From contig NZ_JABWRJ020000003.1 of NCBI RefSeq assembly GCF_014268935.2, forward strand, positions 921,501-985,500: a stretch of 64,000 nucleotides of DNA, read 5' to 3'. Shown here piece by piece: positions 15,678 through 24,804 of this stretch. The position numbers were made by a program, and so were the translations under genes. The stretch's first letter is position 1. Each line of letters begins with the position of its first letter. The DNA is from Pseudomonas peradeniyensis. GTDB taxonomy: Bacteria; Pseudomonadota; Gammaproteobacteria; Pseudomonadales; Pseudomonadaceae. The notes under the pieces were generated by a model, which did not search any database, had not been told where the DNA came from, and was given only the letters and a program-made list of their open reading frames with translations.

Positions 15678-18600
15678 CTACTGGAACATGAACAACGTCT
15701 CGTTGCTGAACTGCGCCTCGAACTGGTTGGCCGGCATCGGCCGGCCGAACAGGTAGCCCTGCACCTCGTCGCAGCCATGCTCGCGCAGGAACTCCAGTTG
15801 CTCGTGGGTCTCCACGCCCTCGGCGATCACCGCCAGGTTGAGGCTGTGGGCCATGGCGATGATCGCCCGGGCGATCTGCGCGTCCTGCTCGCCCTCGGGC
15901 AGGCCGTCGACGAAGGTGCGGTCGATCTTGAGCACGTCGATGGGGAACTGCTTGAGGTAGTTGAGCGACGAGTAGCCGGTGCCGAAGTCGTCGACCGCGA
16001 TGCTCAGACCGAGGTTCTTCAGGCTGTCGAGGATCTGCATGGCCTCGTTGACCTCGCGCATCAGGATGCTCTCGGTCAGCTCTAGCTCCAGGCAGGCCGG
16101 GGGTAGCCCGGTTTCCTCGAGGATGGTGGCGATGCGCGTGCCCAGCTGGCCGTCGGAGAACTGCCGGGCGGAAATGTTCACCGACACCTTCGGCACCCGC
16201 ACCTTCTCCTTGTGCCAGGCCTTGAGCTGGCGGCAGGCCTCGCGCAGCACCCAGTCGCCGACGTCGACCACCAGGCCCAGTTCCTCGATCACCGGGATGA
16301 AGTCGCCCGGCGGCACCAGGCCGCGGGTCGGGTGGCGCCAGCGCAGCAGCGCCTCGGCGCCGGTCAGGCGCTTGCCGTCGCCGCTGAACTGCGGCTGGTA
16401 GTAGAGGATGAACTCGTTCTGCTCCAGGGCATGGCGCAGGTCGCTTTCCAGCTCCAGGCGCTCCAGGGCGCTGGCGTTCATGTCCGTCTGGTAGAACTGG
16501 AAGTTGTTCTTGCCGCGCTCCTTGGCGTGGTACATCGCCGTGTCGGCGTTCTTCATCAGCTGGCTGAGTTCGCTGCCGTCCTGCGGGCTCAGGGCGATGC
16601 CGATACTGGCGGTGACGAAGAACTCGCGGTTTTCCAGGACGAACGGCGTGACCAGCCCCTCGAGGATGTTCTCGGCGACATGGATGGCCCGGTTGAGCGC
16701 CTGCTCGCGGCTGGCCTTGGGCTGCAGCAGCAGGGTGAATTCGTCGCCGCCCATGCGCGCCACGGTGTCGTCGTCGTCGACGCAGGCCAGCAGGCGCTCG
16801 GCCATGTCCTTGAGCATTCGGTCGCCCGCGGCATGGCCGAGGGAGTCGTTGATCGGCTTGAAACGGTCGAGGTCGAGGAACATCAGCACCACCCAGGCCT
16901 TGTGCCGTTCGGCCTGTTGCAGGGCGGTGTACAGGCGGTCCTGGAACAGCGTGCGGTTGGGCAGGTGGGTCAGGGCGTCATAGTAGGCCAGGCGGTGGAT
17001 GCGCTGTTCGCTGGCCTTGCGCTCGCTGATGTCGGTGAAGAAGCACACGTAGCTGGCCAGGTCGCCCTCGTCGTCGAGTACTGCGGTGATGCCCACCCAC
17101 GCCGGGTAGTGCTCGCCGTTGCGGCGCTTGAGCCAGACCTCGCCTTCCCAGGTGCCGCGCTGGCCCAGCTGCTTGAGCACGTAGCCAAGCTGGGCGCTCT
17201 GCTGCTGTTCGACGGTGAGCATGCCGGGCAGCTGGTCGAGCACTTCGGCCACGGCATAGCCGCTGACCCGGCTGAAGGCCTCGTTGGCCTGGACGATATA
17301 GCCGGCCGGGTCAGTGATGAGGATCGCCGAGGTGGAGTGTTCGAACACTGTCGCGGCCATGCGCAGGTCTTTCTCGGCCCGGCGCTGCTGGCTGATATCG
17401 CGGCCCACGCCGAGCACGCCTTCGAAACGCTCGTGTTCGTCCCAGACCAGCACCAGGCGCAATTCGATGGGGATCTTGCGGCCGTCGGCGCGCAGGCAGT
17501 CGAACAGGAACAGCTGGGTGGGCAGGGTGCTGCGCAACAGGGCCAGTTGCTCGCTGTCGCCCAGCACCTTGCTGACCCGCTCCAGCAGGTTGTAGACGCC
17601 GCTGAGCTGGGCGGGGTTGGCGACGATCGACTGCCAGCCGTTGGCGAAGATCCAGTCGGCCTGATAGCCCAGCACCGCCTGTACCGAGGGGCTGACGTAG
17701 TTCAACTGCAGCTGGCTGTCGGTGGAGAAGATCACGTCGCTGATGCTCTCGGCGAGCATGCGGTAGCGCTGCTCGCTATCGCGCAGGGACTCGCTGGCTT
17801 CGATCTGCACGGTGACGTCCTTGCCCACGCCGATGATGCGGGTGACCAGGCCTTCGCTGTCGCGGGTCAGCACCTGTTCGCGGATGTCGTAGCAGCGCCA
17901 GCCGCCGTCGCGGTGGCGGAAACGCAACTGACAGTGCAGCGACTGGCCGTAGCTGGTGTCGCGCTGCTGCTGGCGCAGGGCGCGGTAGTGCTCGGCGTCG
18001 CCGGGGTGCAGGAGCATTTCCCAGAAGCGGTCGCCCATCTGCGCCAGCTCCACGCGGTCGTAGCCCAGGGTCTGGCCGAGGTGGCGGTTGCTGAAGATCA
18101 TCCGCTGGCTGTTGACGTCCTGCACGTAGAGCTGGTCGGGCACCGTGCGCACCACGTCCGACCAGAAGCCTTCGCGTTCGAGCAGCGACAGTTCCACCTG
18201 CTTGCGGCTGGTGATGTCGCTGATGCTCAGGATCACCGCCTGGTAGTCGCGACGCTGCTGGGGCAGGCGGGCCATCAGCCACAGGTGCAGCTCACCGCCC
18301 AGCGGGGCGGGCAGGCGCACTTCCAGTTCAAGCTGCTGGCGCTCTTCGATCAGCGCGTCGATCAGTTGCATGCCGACACTGTCGCGGCTGTCGCCGCTGC
18401 CTTCGATCAGGCGCTGCCAGGCACCTTCGTGGCAGTCGACGTTGAGCAGCTGGCGGGCCACCTGGTTGATCTCGGTGATCTTCAGTTCCGCCAGCAGCGT
18501 GCGGCGCAGCCTGGTGTCCAACGCCAGGCTCTGCTTGAGCGCGGCGCGGTTGCGCAGGTGGTAACGGTCGAGCTGGCCGGGCAGGCTGGAGAGGTCGAGC

Positions 18601-19562
18601 ACGCACAGGGCCACGCCGGTGCCCTCGAAGATTTCCTGGTAGCGTCGGCGATCTTCCTGCAGGGCGCGCTGGCGGCGGCGCATGTTGATCAGCGCCAGCA
18701 CCGGCAGCAGGGCGCAGAACAGCACCAGCACGCACTTGCCGATCAGCGCCGGCAGCAGTTTGTCGCGGGCCAGGCCTGCGTCGAACAGGCCGCGCAGTTG
18801 CCAGGTGCTGTTGTCGATGAACGCGAGCATCACGCTCTGCAACGGCTCGTTGCTGGTCTGGCGATGGCCGTGGTGCTGGATGATCTCGCCGCTGCGGCTG
18901 TTTTCCAGCAGCCACAGGGGATGGGTGGGGCCGTCCAGGTGGCGGGTCAGCTCCTGGTAGTAGTCCGGGCTCAGGCGCAGCAGCCAGTAGCCGCGATCCT
19001 GCTCGGTCGGCTGGCGCAGCAGCAGGTACACCTGCTGGTTGTCGGCGCCGTTGCCATAGAAGAAGCCGCGGCCCTGGTTCAGTTGCAGGAGGTCGTCAAT
19101 CAACTGACGGTCCGGCGTGCCGTCGAGGCTGTCGCTGCGAACCTGCCCGGTGGCGTCCAGCCAGGCCAGATCGCGCAAGGCCGGCAGGCGCGCCTGCAAG
19201 GTGCTGAGCAGGCTCGGCAGGGCGGCGGGCGCCGGTGGTTTGACGTAAGGCTGGACCAGGTTCAGCGATTGCTGGGCCTTGAGCGCCATGTTCAGGCTCA
19301 GGTGGTCGGCCAGTTCGGCGCTGGTCGCCAGGCTGTGCTGGCGCAGGTCGGCCTGGGTATGGCGGAACTGGGCGAACAGTTGCCACAACAGCAAGCCCAG
19401 CAAAACCAGGGCGAGCAGGGCCAGCGCCCCCTTGAGCGAGCCACGCAGGTGTGTGCCGGCCGAGGTGTCGGCAGGCCGCAGGGATGACGGTTGCGTGAGA
19501 TTGGTCAAGCGTTGGGTCCTGCGATTTGGCTGGCGATGGCAGGGGTTGCGTCCTCGCAGCAT
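15678..19562 (-). CDS. morA: Membrane GGDEF-EAL c-di-GMP regulator MorA
   Basis: Up to 1294 residues. Order: a transmembrane helix near 44-65, a periplasmic region, a second helix near 275-295, PAS domains starting near 460, 595 and 735, GGDEF (ARMGGDEF near 937) and EAL (GAEALLRW near 1071; DDFGTGYSSL and KIDRTFV follow). Both catalytic motifs are intact, so synthesis and breakdown of c-di-GMP are both possible. The inhibitory-site Arg before GGDEF is replaced (DDDD-TVAR). MorA of P. putida controls flagellar development and biofilm. Start uncertain: ATG at 19562, or TTG at 19508 with AGGA 8 bases upstream, which would give 1276 residues. Confidence 0.9.
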   Translation of the reverse strand: MLRGRNPCHRQPNRRTQRLTNLTQPSSLRPADTSAGTHLRGSLKGALALLALVLLGLLLWQLFAQFRHTQADLRQHSLATSAELADHLSLNMALKAQQSLNLVQPYVKPPAPAALPSLLSTLQARLPALRDLAWLDATGQVRSDSLDGTPDRQLIDDLLQLNQGRGFFYGNGADNQQVYLLLRQPTEQDRGYWLLRLSPDYYQELTRHLDGPTHPLWLLENSRSGEIIQHHGHRQTSNEPLQSVMLAFIDNSTWQLRGLFDAGLARDKLLPALIGKCVLVLFCALLPVLALINMRRRQRALQEDRRRYQEIFEGTGVALCVLDLSSLPGQLDRYHLRNRAALKQSLALDTRLRRTLLAELKITEINQVARQLLNVDCHEGAWQRLIEGSGDSRDSVGMQLIDALIEERQQLELEVRLPAPLGGELHLWLMARLPQQRRDYQAVILSISDITSRKQVELSLLEREGFWSDVVRTVPDQLYVQDVNSQRMIFSNRHLGQTLGYDRVELAQMGDRFWEMLLHPGDAEHYRALRQQQRDTSYGQSLHCQLRFRHRDGGWRCYDIREQVLTRDSEGLVTRIIGVGKDVTVQIEASESLRDSEQRYRMLAESISDVIFSTDSQLQLNYVSPSVQAVLGYQADWIFANGWQSIVANPAQLSGVYNLLERVSKVLGDSEQLALLRSTLPTQLFLFDCLRADGRKIPIELRLVLVWDEHERFEGVLGVGRDISQQRRAEKDLRMAATVFEHSTSAILITDPAGYIVQANEAFSRVSGYAVAEVLDQLPGMLTVEQQQSAQLGYVLKQLGQRGTWEGEVWLKRRNGEHYPAWVGITAVLDDEGDLASYVCFFTDISERKASEQRIHRLAYYDALTHLPNRTLFQDRLYTALQQAERHKAWVVLMFLDLDRFKPINDSLGHAAGDRMLKDMAERLLACVDDDDTVARMGGDEFTLLLQPKASREQALNRAIHVAENILEGLVTPFVLENREFFVTASIGIALSPQDGSELSQLMKNADTAMYHAKERGKNNFQFYQTDMNASALERLELESDLRHALEQNEFILYYQPQFSGDGKRLTGAEALLRWRHPTRGLVPPGDFIPVIEELGLVVDVGDWVLREACRQLKAWHKEKVRVPKVSVNISARQFSDGQLGTRIATILEETGLPPACLELELTESILMREVNEAMQILDSLKNLGLSIAVDDFGTGYSSLNYLKQFPIDVLKIDRTFVDGLPEGEQDAQIARAIIAMAHSLNLAVIAEGVETHEQLEFLREHGCDEVQGYLFGRPMPANQFEAQFSNETLFMFQ

Positions 19563-19760
19563 GCACGGCGCGTGCCGTGGTCGCTGGGCGCACTATAAGA
19601 CGCACGCGAGAAGCCGACTAGCATGCCCGCAAACATGGCAAAGTGCCAGTCTGCTTGTCGGCGACCCGCCCGGCAGCCGGTCATGTCGGTTCGGCAAGCC
19701 CCTGCAACCTGTGCGAGAATGCCGCCCGCTTCATAGTCAACGCAACGGAGATGTACGGTT

Positions 19761-20153
19761 TTGGTTACCCACTATTCCACCAATGGCCTCGATTCCGCCT
19801 GTGGGCGCAGCAGTCAGACCCTGGTCAGCACTGCCGTGACCGAGGACGTATCCTGCAAGACCTGCCAGCGTTCGCTGGCCAAGCCGGACACGGCTGCCGC
19901 CAGTGCCAACAAGACGCCGTCGCTGGCCGAACTGCGCAAGCAGGCCAAGCCCGCGGTCGAGGCCGTCGCCCCGGCGCCTGCCAAGCCTGCTGCCGCGCCC
20001 GCCAAGGTCGCGAGCAAACCCGCCGCCAAGGCTGCTGAAAAACCTGCCCGCAGCGGCGGTTTCAGCGTCAAGGCCGCCTGGGCCGCGCGCCTGGCCGAGC
20101 AATCGGACCGTTGCCGCCTGCCGCGTGGCAAGGTCAAGCAAGCGCACGTCTGA
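19761..20153 (+). CDS. Hypothetical protein with Cys motif and Ala/Pro/Lys-rich linker
   Basis: 130 residues from a TTG start. The N-terminal 40 residues contain His, Cys14 and CKTC (32-35), which might bind a metal. Residues about 48-95 are a low-complexity Ala-Lys-Pro-Val linker. The C-terminus is basic (SVKAAWAARLAEQSDRCRLPRGKVKQ). No signal peptide or membrane segment. It lies divergent from morA and ahead of ettA, separated from ettA by a REP pair. Function unknown. Confidence 0.6.
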   Translation: MVTHYSTNGLDSACGRSSQTLVSTAVTEDVSCKTCQRSLAKPDTAAASANKTPSLAELRKQAKPAVEAVAPAPAKPAAAPAKVASKPAAKAAEKPARSGGFSVKAAWAARLAEQSDRCRLPRGKVKQAHV

Positions 20154-20168
20154 GCCTGCGTCACCTCG

Positions 20169-20232
20169 ATCGCGGGTCAAGTCCGCTCCCACGCAACAAC
20201 ACCTTGGCGTGGGAGCGGGCTTGACCCGCGAT
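20169..20232. repeat. REP pair (GGTCAA variant)
   Basis: 24-base inverted arms at 20169-20192 and 20209-20232. The core reads GCGGGTCAAGTCCGC in one arm and GCGGGCTTGACCCGC in the other, differing from the more common GGGGCAAGCCC form. Confidence 0.88.
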
Positions 20233-20381
20233 AGCCGCCGAACGGCGCCGCCATCTACCCATCTGTGCAACGCCGCGAGTTGGCGTAGAATGGCCCACTT
20301 TGTTCAACGACACCCCGTAATCACATCCCCCTGGCCCATGCCGGGGCGCGTGTCTTTACCTATCTGATAGAGGGCTTGGTT

Positions 20382-22049
20382 TTGGCTCAATACGTCTACA
20401 CCATGCATCGGCTGAGCAAGGTCGTGCCGCCGAAGCGGGAAATTCTCAAGAACATTTCCCTGTCGTTCTTCCCTGGCGCCAAGATCGGCGTGCTGGGCCT
20501 GAACGGCGCGGGTAAATCGACCCTGCTGCGGATCATGGCGGGCGTCGACAAGGAATTCGACGGCGAAGCCCGTCCGATGCCCGACATCAACGTCGGCTAC
20601 CTGCCCCAGGAGCCGCAGCTGGATCCGACCAAGACCGTGCGTGAAGTGGTCGAGGAAGCGGTCAGCGTGATCAAGGACGCCCAGGCCCGCCTGGACGAGG
20701 TCTACGCTGCCTACGCCGACCCGGACGCCGACTTCGACAAGCTGGCCGCCGAGCAGGCCAAGCTCGAGGCCATCCTGCAGGCCGCCGACGGCCACAACCT
20801 GGAGCGTCAGCTGGACGTCGCCGCCGACGCCCTGCGCCTGCCGGCCTGGGACGCCAGGATCGAGCACCTGTCCGGTGGCGAGAAGCGCCGCGTGGCCCTG
20901 TGCCGCCTGCTGCTGTCTGCTCCCGACATGCTGCTGCTGGACGAACCGACCAACCACCTGGACGCCGACTCGGTGGCCTGGCTTGAGCGTTTCCTCCATG
21001 ACTTCCCCGGCACCGTGGTGGCGATCACCCACGACCGTTACTTCCTCGACAACGTCGCCGGCTGGATCCTCGAACTGGACCGCGGCGCCGGTATCCCGTA
21101 CGAAGGCAACTACTCGGGCTGGCTGGAGGCCAAGTCGGATCGTCTGGCCCAGGAGTCCAAGCAGCAGAGCGCCCACGAGAAGGCCATGAAAGAGGAACTG
21201 GAGTGGGTGCGCAAAGGCGCGAAAGCCCGCCAGTCCAAGTCCAAGGCCCGTCTGCAGCGCTTCGAAGAGATGCAGTCGCAGGAGTTCCAGAAACGCAGCG
21301 AGACCAACGAGATCTACATCCCGGCCGGTCCGCGCCTGGGCGACAAGGTCATCGAGTTCAAGAACGTCACCAAGGGCTACGGCGATCGCGTGCTGATCGA
21401 CAACCTGTCGTTCGCCATGCCCAAGGGCGCCATCGTCGGCGTGATCGGCGGCAACGGTGCCGGTAAGTCGACCCTGTTCCGCATGCTGATGGGCAAGGAG
21501 CAGCCGGACTCGGGCAGCATCGAGATCGGTGAAACCGTGCAACTGGCCTGCGTTGACCAGAGCCGCGAGGACCTGGACGGCAGCAAGACCGTGTTCCAGC
21601 AGATCTCCGACGGTTCCGACCAGATCCGCATCGGCAGCTACGAGATCCCGTCGCGCACCTACGTCGGCCGCTTCAACTTCAAGGGCGGCGACCAGCAGAA
21701 GTTCGTCAAGGACCTCTCCGGTGGTGAGCGTGGCCGCCTGCACCTGGCCCTGACCCTGAAGGAGGGCGGCAACGTCCTGCTGCTCGACGAACCGTCCAAC
21801 GACCTCGACGTCGAAACCCTGCGTTCCCTGGAAGAAGCCCTGCTGGACTTCCCGGGCGCCGCCATCGTGATTTCCCACGACCGTTGGTTCCTGGACCGTG
21901 TGGCCACTCACATCCTGGCGTACGAGGACGACTCGAGCGTGGTGTTCTTCGAGGGCAACTACACCGAGTACGAAGCCGACCGCAAGAAGCGCCTGGGCGA
22001 CGCCGCTGCCCAGCCGCACCGTGTGCGTCACAAGAAACTGGCCCAGTAA
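20382..22049 (+). CDS. ettA: ABC-F translational throttle EttA
   Basis: 555 residues from a TTG start (LAQYVYTMHRLSKVVPPKR, aligned with the known MAQFVYTMHR start; GAGGG lies 7 bases upstream). Two ATPase domains: Walker A GLNGAGKST and GGNGAGKST, signatures LSGGEKRR and LSGGERGR, Walker B LLLDEPTNHLD and LLLDEPSNDLD. The arm and linker typical of EttA are present. EttA gates the first peptide bond according to the ATP/ADP ratio. It is soluble; there is no membrane domain. Confidence 0.96.
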   Translation: MAQYVYTMHRLSKVVPPKREILKNISLSFFPGAKIGVLGLNGAGKSTLLRIMAGVDKEFDGEARPMPDINVGYLPQEPQLDPTKTVREVVEEAVSVIKDAQARLDEVYAAYADPDADFDKLAAEQAKLEAILQAADGHNLERQLDVAADALRLPAWDARIEHLSGGEKRRVALCRLLLSAPDMLLLDEPTNHLDADSVAWLERFLHDFPGTVVAITHDRYFLDNVAGWILELDRGAGIPYEGNYSGWLEAKSDRLAQESKQQSAHEKAMKEELEWVRKGAKARQSKSKARLQRFEEMQSQEFQKRSETNEIYIPAGPRLGDKVIEFKNVTKGYGDRVLIDNLSFAMPKGAIVGVIGGNGAGKSTLFRMLMGKEQPDSGSIEIGETVQLACVDQSREDLDGSKTVFQQISDGSDQIRIGSYEIPSRTYVGRFNFKGGDQQKFVKDLSGGERGRLHLALTLKEGGNVLLLDEPSNDLDVETLRSLEEALLDFPGAAIVISHDRWFLDRVATHILAYEDDSSVVFFEGNYTEYEADRKKRLGDAAAQPHRVRHKKLAQ

Positions 22050-22062
22050 GCCGGATTTCGCT

Positions 22063-22100
22063 GCACAAAAATGGGGCCCTTCGGGGCCCCATTTTTGTGC
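22063..22100 (+). terminator. Strong bidirectional terminator after ettA
   Basis: A perfect 17-bp stem (22063-22079 with 22084-22100) closed by a TTCG tetraloop; an A5 run on one side and a T5 run on the other are part of the stem. It closes ettA. Confidence 0.93.
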
Positions 22101-22128
22101 CTGGAATATGCTGTTTGTCTTTGTTTGC

Positions 22129-22192
22129 GTGGGAGCGGGCTTGCCCCGCGATGGCCCGCGTTCAGGCAATCGTGGGGCAAGCCCGCTCCCAC
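22129..22192. repeat. REP pair (one mismatch)
   Basis: Arms at 22129-22152 and 22169-22192; the second arm has CGTGGGGC in place of CGCGGGGC. Confidence 0.9.
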
Positions 22193-22337
22193 GATCCAGT
22201 CATTGATTCTGTATACACTTATAGAAAATGCACCAAATAATTTCATAAAAACGACATTTTGCCCTGTTCCAGTGCGATTGGTTCTTGGTACATTCGGGAA
22301 AAAACCAAAAACTATCCCTCTTGGTGAGATGTCTACC

Positions 22338-23678
22338 ATGATCGAATCCGTCGACGATTTCCTGGCCCGATTGCAACAGCGCGACCCGGCCCAGCCCGAA
22401 TTCCACCAGGCCGTGGAAGAAGTGCTACGCAGCCTGTGGCCGTTCCTCGAACAAAACCCTCACTACCTCAAGGCCGGCATCCTCGAGCGCATGGTCGAGC
22501 CCGAGCGCGCGGTGCTGTTTCGCGTGTCGTGGGTCGATGACCAGGGCAAGGTCCAGGTCAATCGCGGCTACCGCATCCAGATGAGCAGCGCCATCGGCCC
22601 GTACAAGGGCGGCCTGCGCTTCCACCCGTCGGTGAACCTGGGCGTGCTCAAGTTCCTGGCCTTCGAGCAGGTGTTCAAGAACTCGCTGACCTCGCTGCCC
22701 ATGGGCGGCGGCAAGGGTGGTTCGGACTTCGATCCGAAGGGCAAGAGCGACGCCGAAGTGATGCGCTTCTGCCAGGCGTTCATGAGCGAGCTGTACCGTC
22801 ATATCGGCGCCGACCTCGACGTGCCGGCCGGTGATATCGGCGTCGGCGCCCGCGAGATCGGCTTCCTGTTCGGCCAGTACAAGCGCCTGGCCAACCAGTT
22901 CACCTCGGTGCTGACCGGCAAGGGCATGACCTACGGCGGCAGCCTGATCCGCCCGGAGGCCACCGGCTATGGTTGCGTGTACTTCGCCGAAGAGATGCTC
23001 AAGCGCCAGGACAAGCGCATCGACGGTCGCCGCGTGGCGATCTCTGGTTCCGGCAACGTTGCCCAGTACGCCGCGCGCAAGGTCATGGACCTGGGCGGCA
23101 AGGTGATCTCGCTGTCCGACTCCGAAGGCACCCTGTTCTGCGAAGCCGGCCTGAACGACGCGCAATGGGATGCGCTGATGGAACTGAAGAACGTCAAGCG
23201 CGGCCGTCTCAGCGAGCTGGCCGGGCCGTTCGGCCTGGAGTTCCGCAAGGGCCAGACACCATGGTCCCTGCCGTGTGACATCGCCCTGCCGTGCGCCACC
23301 CAGAACGAACTGAACGCCGAGGACGCCCGTACCCTGCTGCGCAACGGCTGCATCTGCGTGGCCGAAGGCGCCAACATGCCGACCACCCTGGAGGCTGTGG
23401 ATATCTTCATCGAGGCTGGCATCCTCTATGCGCCGGGCAAGGCTTCCAACGCTGGCGGCGTCGCCGTGTCGGGCCTGGAGATGTCGCAGAATGCCATGCG
23501 CCTGCTGTGGACCGCGGGCGAGGTGGACAGCAAGCTGCACCACATCATGCAGTCGATCCACCATGCGTGCGTGCATTATGGGGAAGAGGCTGATGGCAGC
23601 ATCAACTATGTGAAAGGCGCCAACATCGCGGGCTTCGTGAAAGTCGCCGATGCCATGCTGGCGCAGGGCGTGGTCTGA
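22338..23678 (+). CDS. gdhA: NADP-type glutamate dehydrogenase
   Basis: 446 residues, hexameric cytoplasmic enzyme making glutamate from 2-oxoglutarate and ammonia. The ATG at 22338 has TTGGTGAG 9 bases upstream; an in-frame ATG three codons earlier (22329) abuts that element, and a much longer frame back to 22071 runs into the REP pair. Motifs: GPYKGGLRFHPSVN, LPMGGGKGGSDFDPKG with the catalytic Lys, AGDIGVGAREIGF and the nucleotide-binding SGSGNVAQYA. High similarity to the E. coli-type 50 kDa enzyme. The leader (22193-22337) is AT-rich with no other gene. Confidence 0.95.
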   Translation: MIESVDDFLARLQQRDPAQPEFHQAVEEVLRSLWPFLEQNPHYLKAGILERMVEPERAVLFRVSWVDDQGKVQVNRGYRIQMSSAIGPYKGGLRFHPSVNLGVLKFLAFEQVFKNSLTSLPMGGGKGGSDFDPKGKSDAEVMRFCQAFMSELYRHIGADLDVPAGDIGVGAREIGFLFGQYKRLANQFTSVLTGKGMTYGGSLIRPEATGYGCVYFAEEMLKRQDKRIDGRRVAISGSGNVAQYAARKVMDLGGKVISLSDSEGTLFCEAGLNDAQWDALMELKNVKRGRLSELAGPFGLEFRKGQTPWSLPCDIALPCATQNELNAEDARTLLRNGCICVAEGANMPTTLEAVDIFIEAGILYAPGKASNAGGVAVSGLEMSQNAMRLLWTAGEVDSKLHHIMQSIHHACVHYGEEADGSINYVKGANIAGFVKVADAMLAQGVV

Positions 23679-23690
23679 TCTCGGATCGCA

Positions 23691-23711
23691 GGGGGCTGCA
23701 AAGCAGCCCCT
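23691..23711. terminator. Hairpin between converging gdhA and the GreB-like gene
   Basis: GGGGCTGC (23692-23699) pairs with GCAGCCCC (23703-23710) across AAA. It lacks a T-run, so it is a weak or shared terminator; it abuts the stop of the minus-strand gene. Confidence 0.55.
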
Positions 23712-24208
23712 CAACCCTCAACCTCGATTCCAATAATCTCGATCATCTGATCCCCCGCCGGCCTTCGCCACAACACTTCATCCCCAGGTCCGGCCCCCAG
23801 CAACGCCTGCCCCAGCGGCGAGCCCCAGTTGATCAGCCCATGCAGAGCATCTGCCTGGTCCTCGCCCACCAGTTGTACCTGATGCTCCCGTCCATCCTCA
23901 TCGACGAATCGCACCCGACTGCCAATCTGTACCTTCTCCGTGGACGTGGCCGCAGGCACCACCTGCGCACTCTGCACGCGGGCGTTGAAGTAGCGCAGGT
24001 CGCGCTCGGTATCGGCCAATCGCTGTTGGTCGGCCCGCTCGCCCTGCGCCTGCAGTTCGCCGCGCAGCGCGTTCAGCGCGGCCAGCCGTTGCTGCAACTG
24101 GGCAAGGCCGGTGGCGGTGACATAGTTGGGCTGGTCGCTGACCCGCCGTTCCACCGGCTGGCTGGCCTGGGCGGCGGCCTGGTCCTCGTTGACGAATGCT
24201 CGGCTCAT
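23711..24208 (-). CDS. GreA/GreB-family protein with shortened coiled coil
   Basis: 165 residues. The C-terminal FKBP-like Gre domain is normal (VQIGSRVRFVDEDG...YQLVGEDQAD-like, ...SPLGQALLGAGPGDEVLWRRP). The N-terminal coiled coil begins VTATGLAQLQQRL and reaches SAQVV after about 55 residues, some 14 fewer than in GreA, and the tip sequence GDLxENAEY with its two acidic residues is missing. So it probably enters the RNA polymerase secondary channel but cannot stimulate transcript cleavage, like Rnk- or Gfh1-type factors. A 25-residue charged N-terminal extension precedes the coil. GGAGGCC lies upstream of the ATG. Confidence 0.82.
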   Translation of the reverse strand: MSRAFVNEDQAAAQASQPVERRVSDQPNYVTATGLAQLQQRLAALNALRGELQAQGERADQQRLADTERDLRYFNARVQSAQVVPAATSTEKVQIGSRVRFVDEDGREHQVQLVGEDQADALHGLINWGSPLGQALLGAGPGDEVLWRRPAGDQMIEIIGIEVEG

Positions 24209-24277
24209 GCAGGGGCCTCCATGTACTGGAGACCATGGTGGCAGGTTACGGGTTGCAACGGTTGTCCGTTTGCGACG

Positions 24278-24634
24278 TCACTTGCGGCGATAGGCGCGGG
24301 CGGCGTCCTGGTCCTTTTCCTGCTGCCACTCGCGGTCGCGCTCGTCCCAGTAGCGTTCGCGGTACTCGCGCAGGTCTTCGTTGGACTGCATCGCGTGGCA
24401 CTGGCGGAAGCCGTCGTCCCAGCCGCTTTCGTACTGGCGATTGTGCAGGTAGCGCGGGACATCCTTGCGAAAGTCGCCGGCCATCAGCCCGGCGGCCTGG
24501 CGACCGCTGCTGCAGCCATCCTGGAAGCCGTCGGCGTAGGCGGGGGGATAGCCCTGGTTGACCATCTGTTCGTGGGTGGTCTCACATCCCGCCAGCAGCA
24601 ATGCGACACACAGGCCCAACCAATACCGCGACAT
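24278..24634 (-). CDS. Small lipoprotein of unknown function
   Basis: 118 residues from ATG 24634 (an in-frame GTG lies two codons upstream). Lipobox LLAGC near residue 17 marks a lipid-anchored envelope protein. The mature part has three more Cys, a GYPPAYADGFQDGCSSGR motif and a very charged C-terminus (EYRERYWDERDREWQQEKDQ) likely to be a helix. Function not recognised; no operon partner. Confidence 0.78.
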   Translation of the reverse strand: MSRYWLGLCVALLLAGCETTHEQMVNQGYPPAYADGFQDGCSSGRQAAGLMAGDFRKDVPRYLHNRQYESGWDDGFRQCHAMQSNEDLREYRERYWDERDREWQQEKDQDAARAYRRK

Positions 24635-24725
24635 ATCCACCAGACCTTTGACGTAATGGTGGAAAGTCTAGGGGGGGAATTGTCGGCGCGATGTCAAAAC
24701 GCTGTCGAAGGATCGCGGCGCAGTC

Positions 24726-24787
24726 GTGGGAGCTGGCTTGTCCCGCGATAAGCCAGCGGACGTATCGCGGGGCAAGCCCGCTCCCAC
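24726..24787. repeat. REP pair (degenerate left arm)
   Basis: Arms at 24726-24749 and 24764-24787; the left arm has AGCTGGCTTGTCC in place of AGCGGGCTTGCCC. Confidence 0.85.
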
Positions 24788-24804
24788 GAGGAAGGCCACG
24801 TTGA

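Noticed and set aside
16212..19487. Very long + strand open frame (about 1091 codons) opposite morA
   Set aside because: It is the shadow of a high-GC gene on the other strand; low-complexity Gln/Ala/Val composition and no ribosome site.
20304..22169. 621-codon minus-strand open frame opposite ettA
   Set aside because: Antisense shadow; ettA is clearly coding on the + strand.
22210..22217. TGTATACA before gdhA as an operator
   Set aside because: Only 8 bases and unsupported by a second site; noted only as similar to the permease palindrome.
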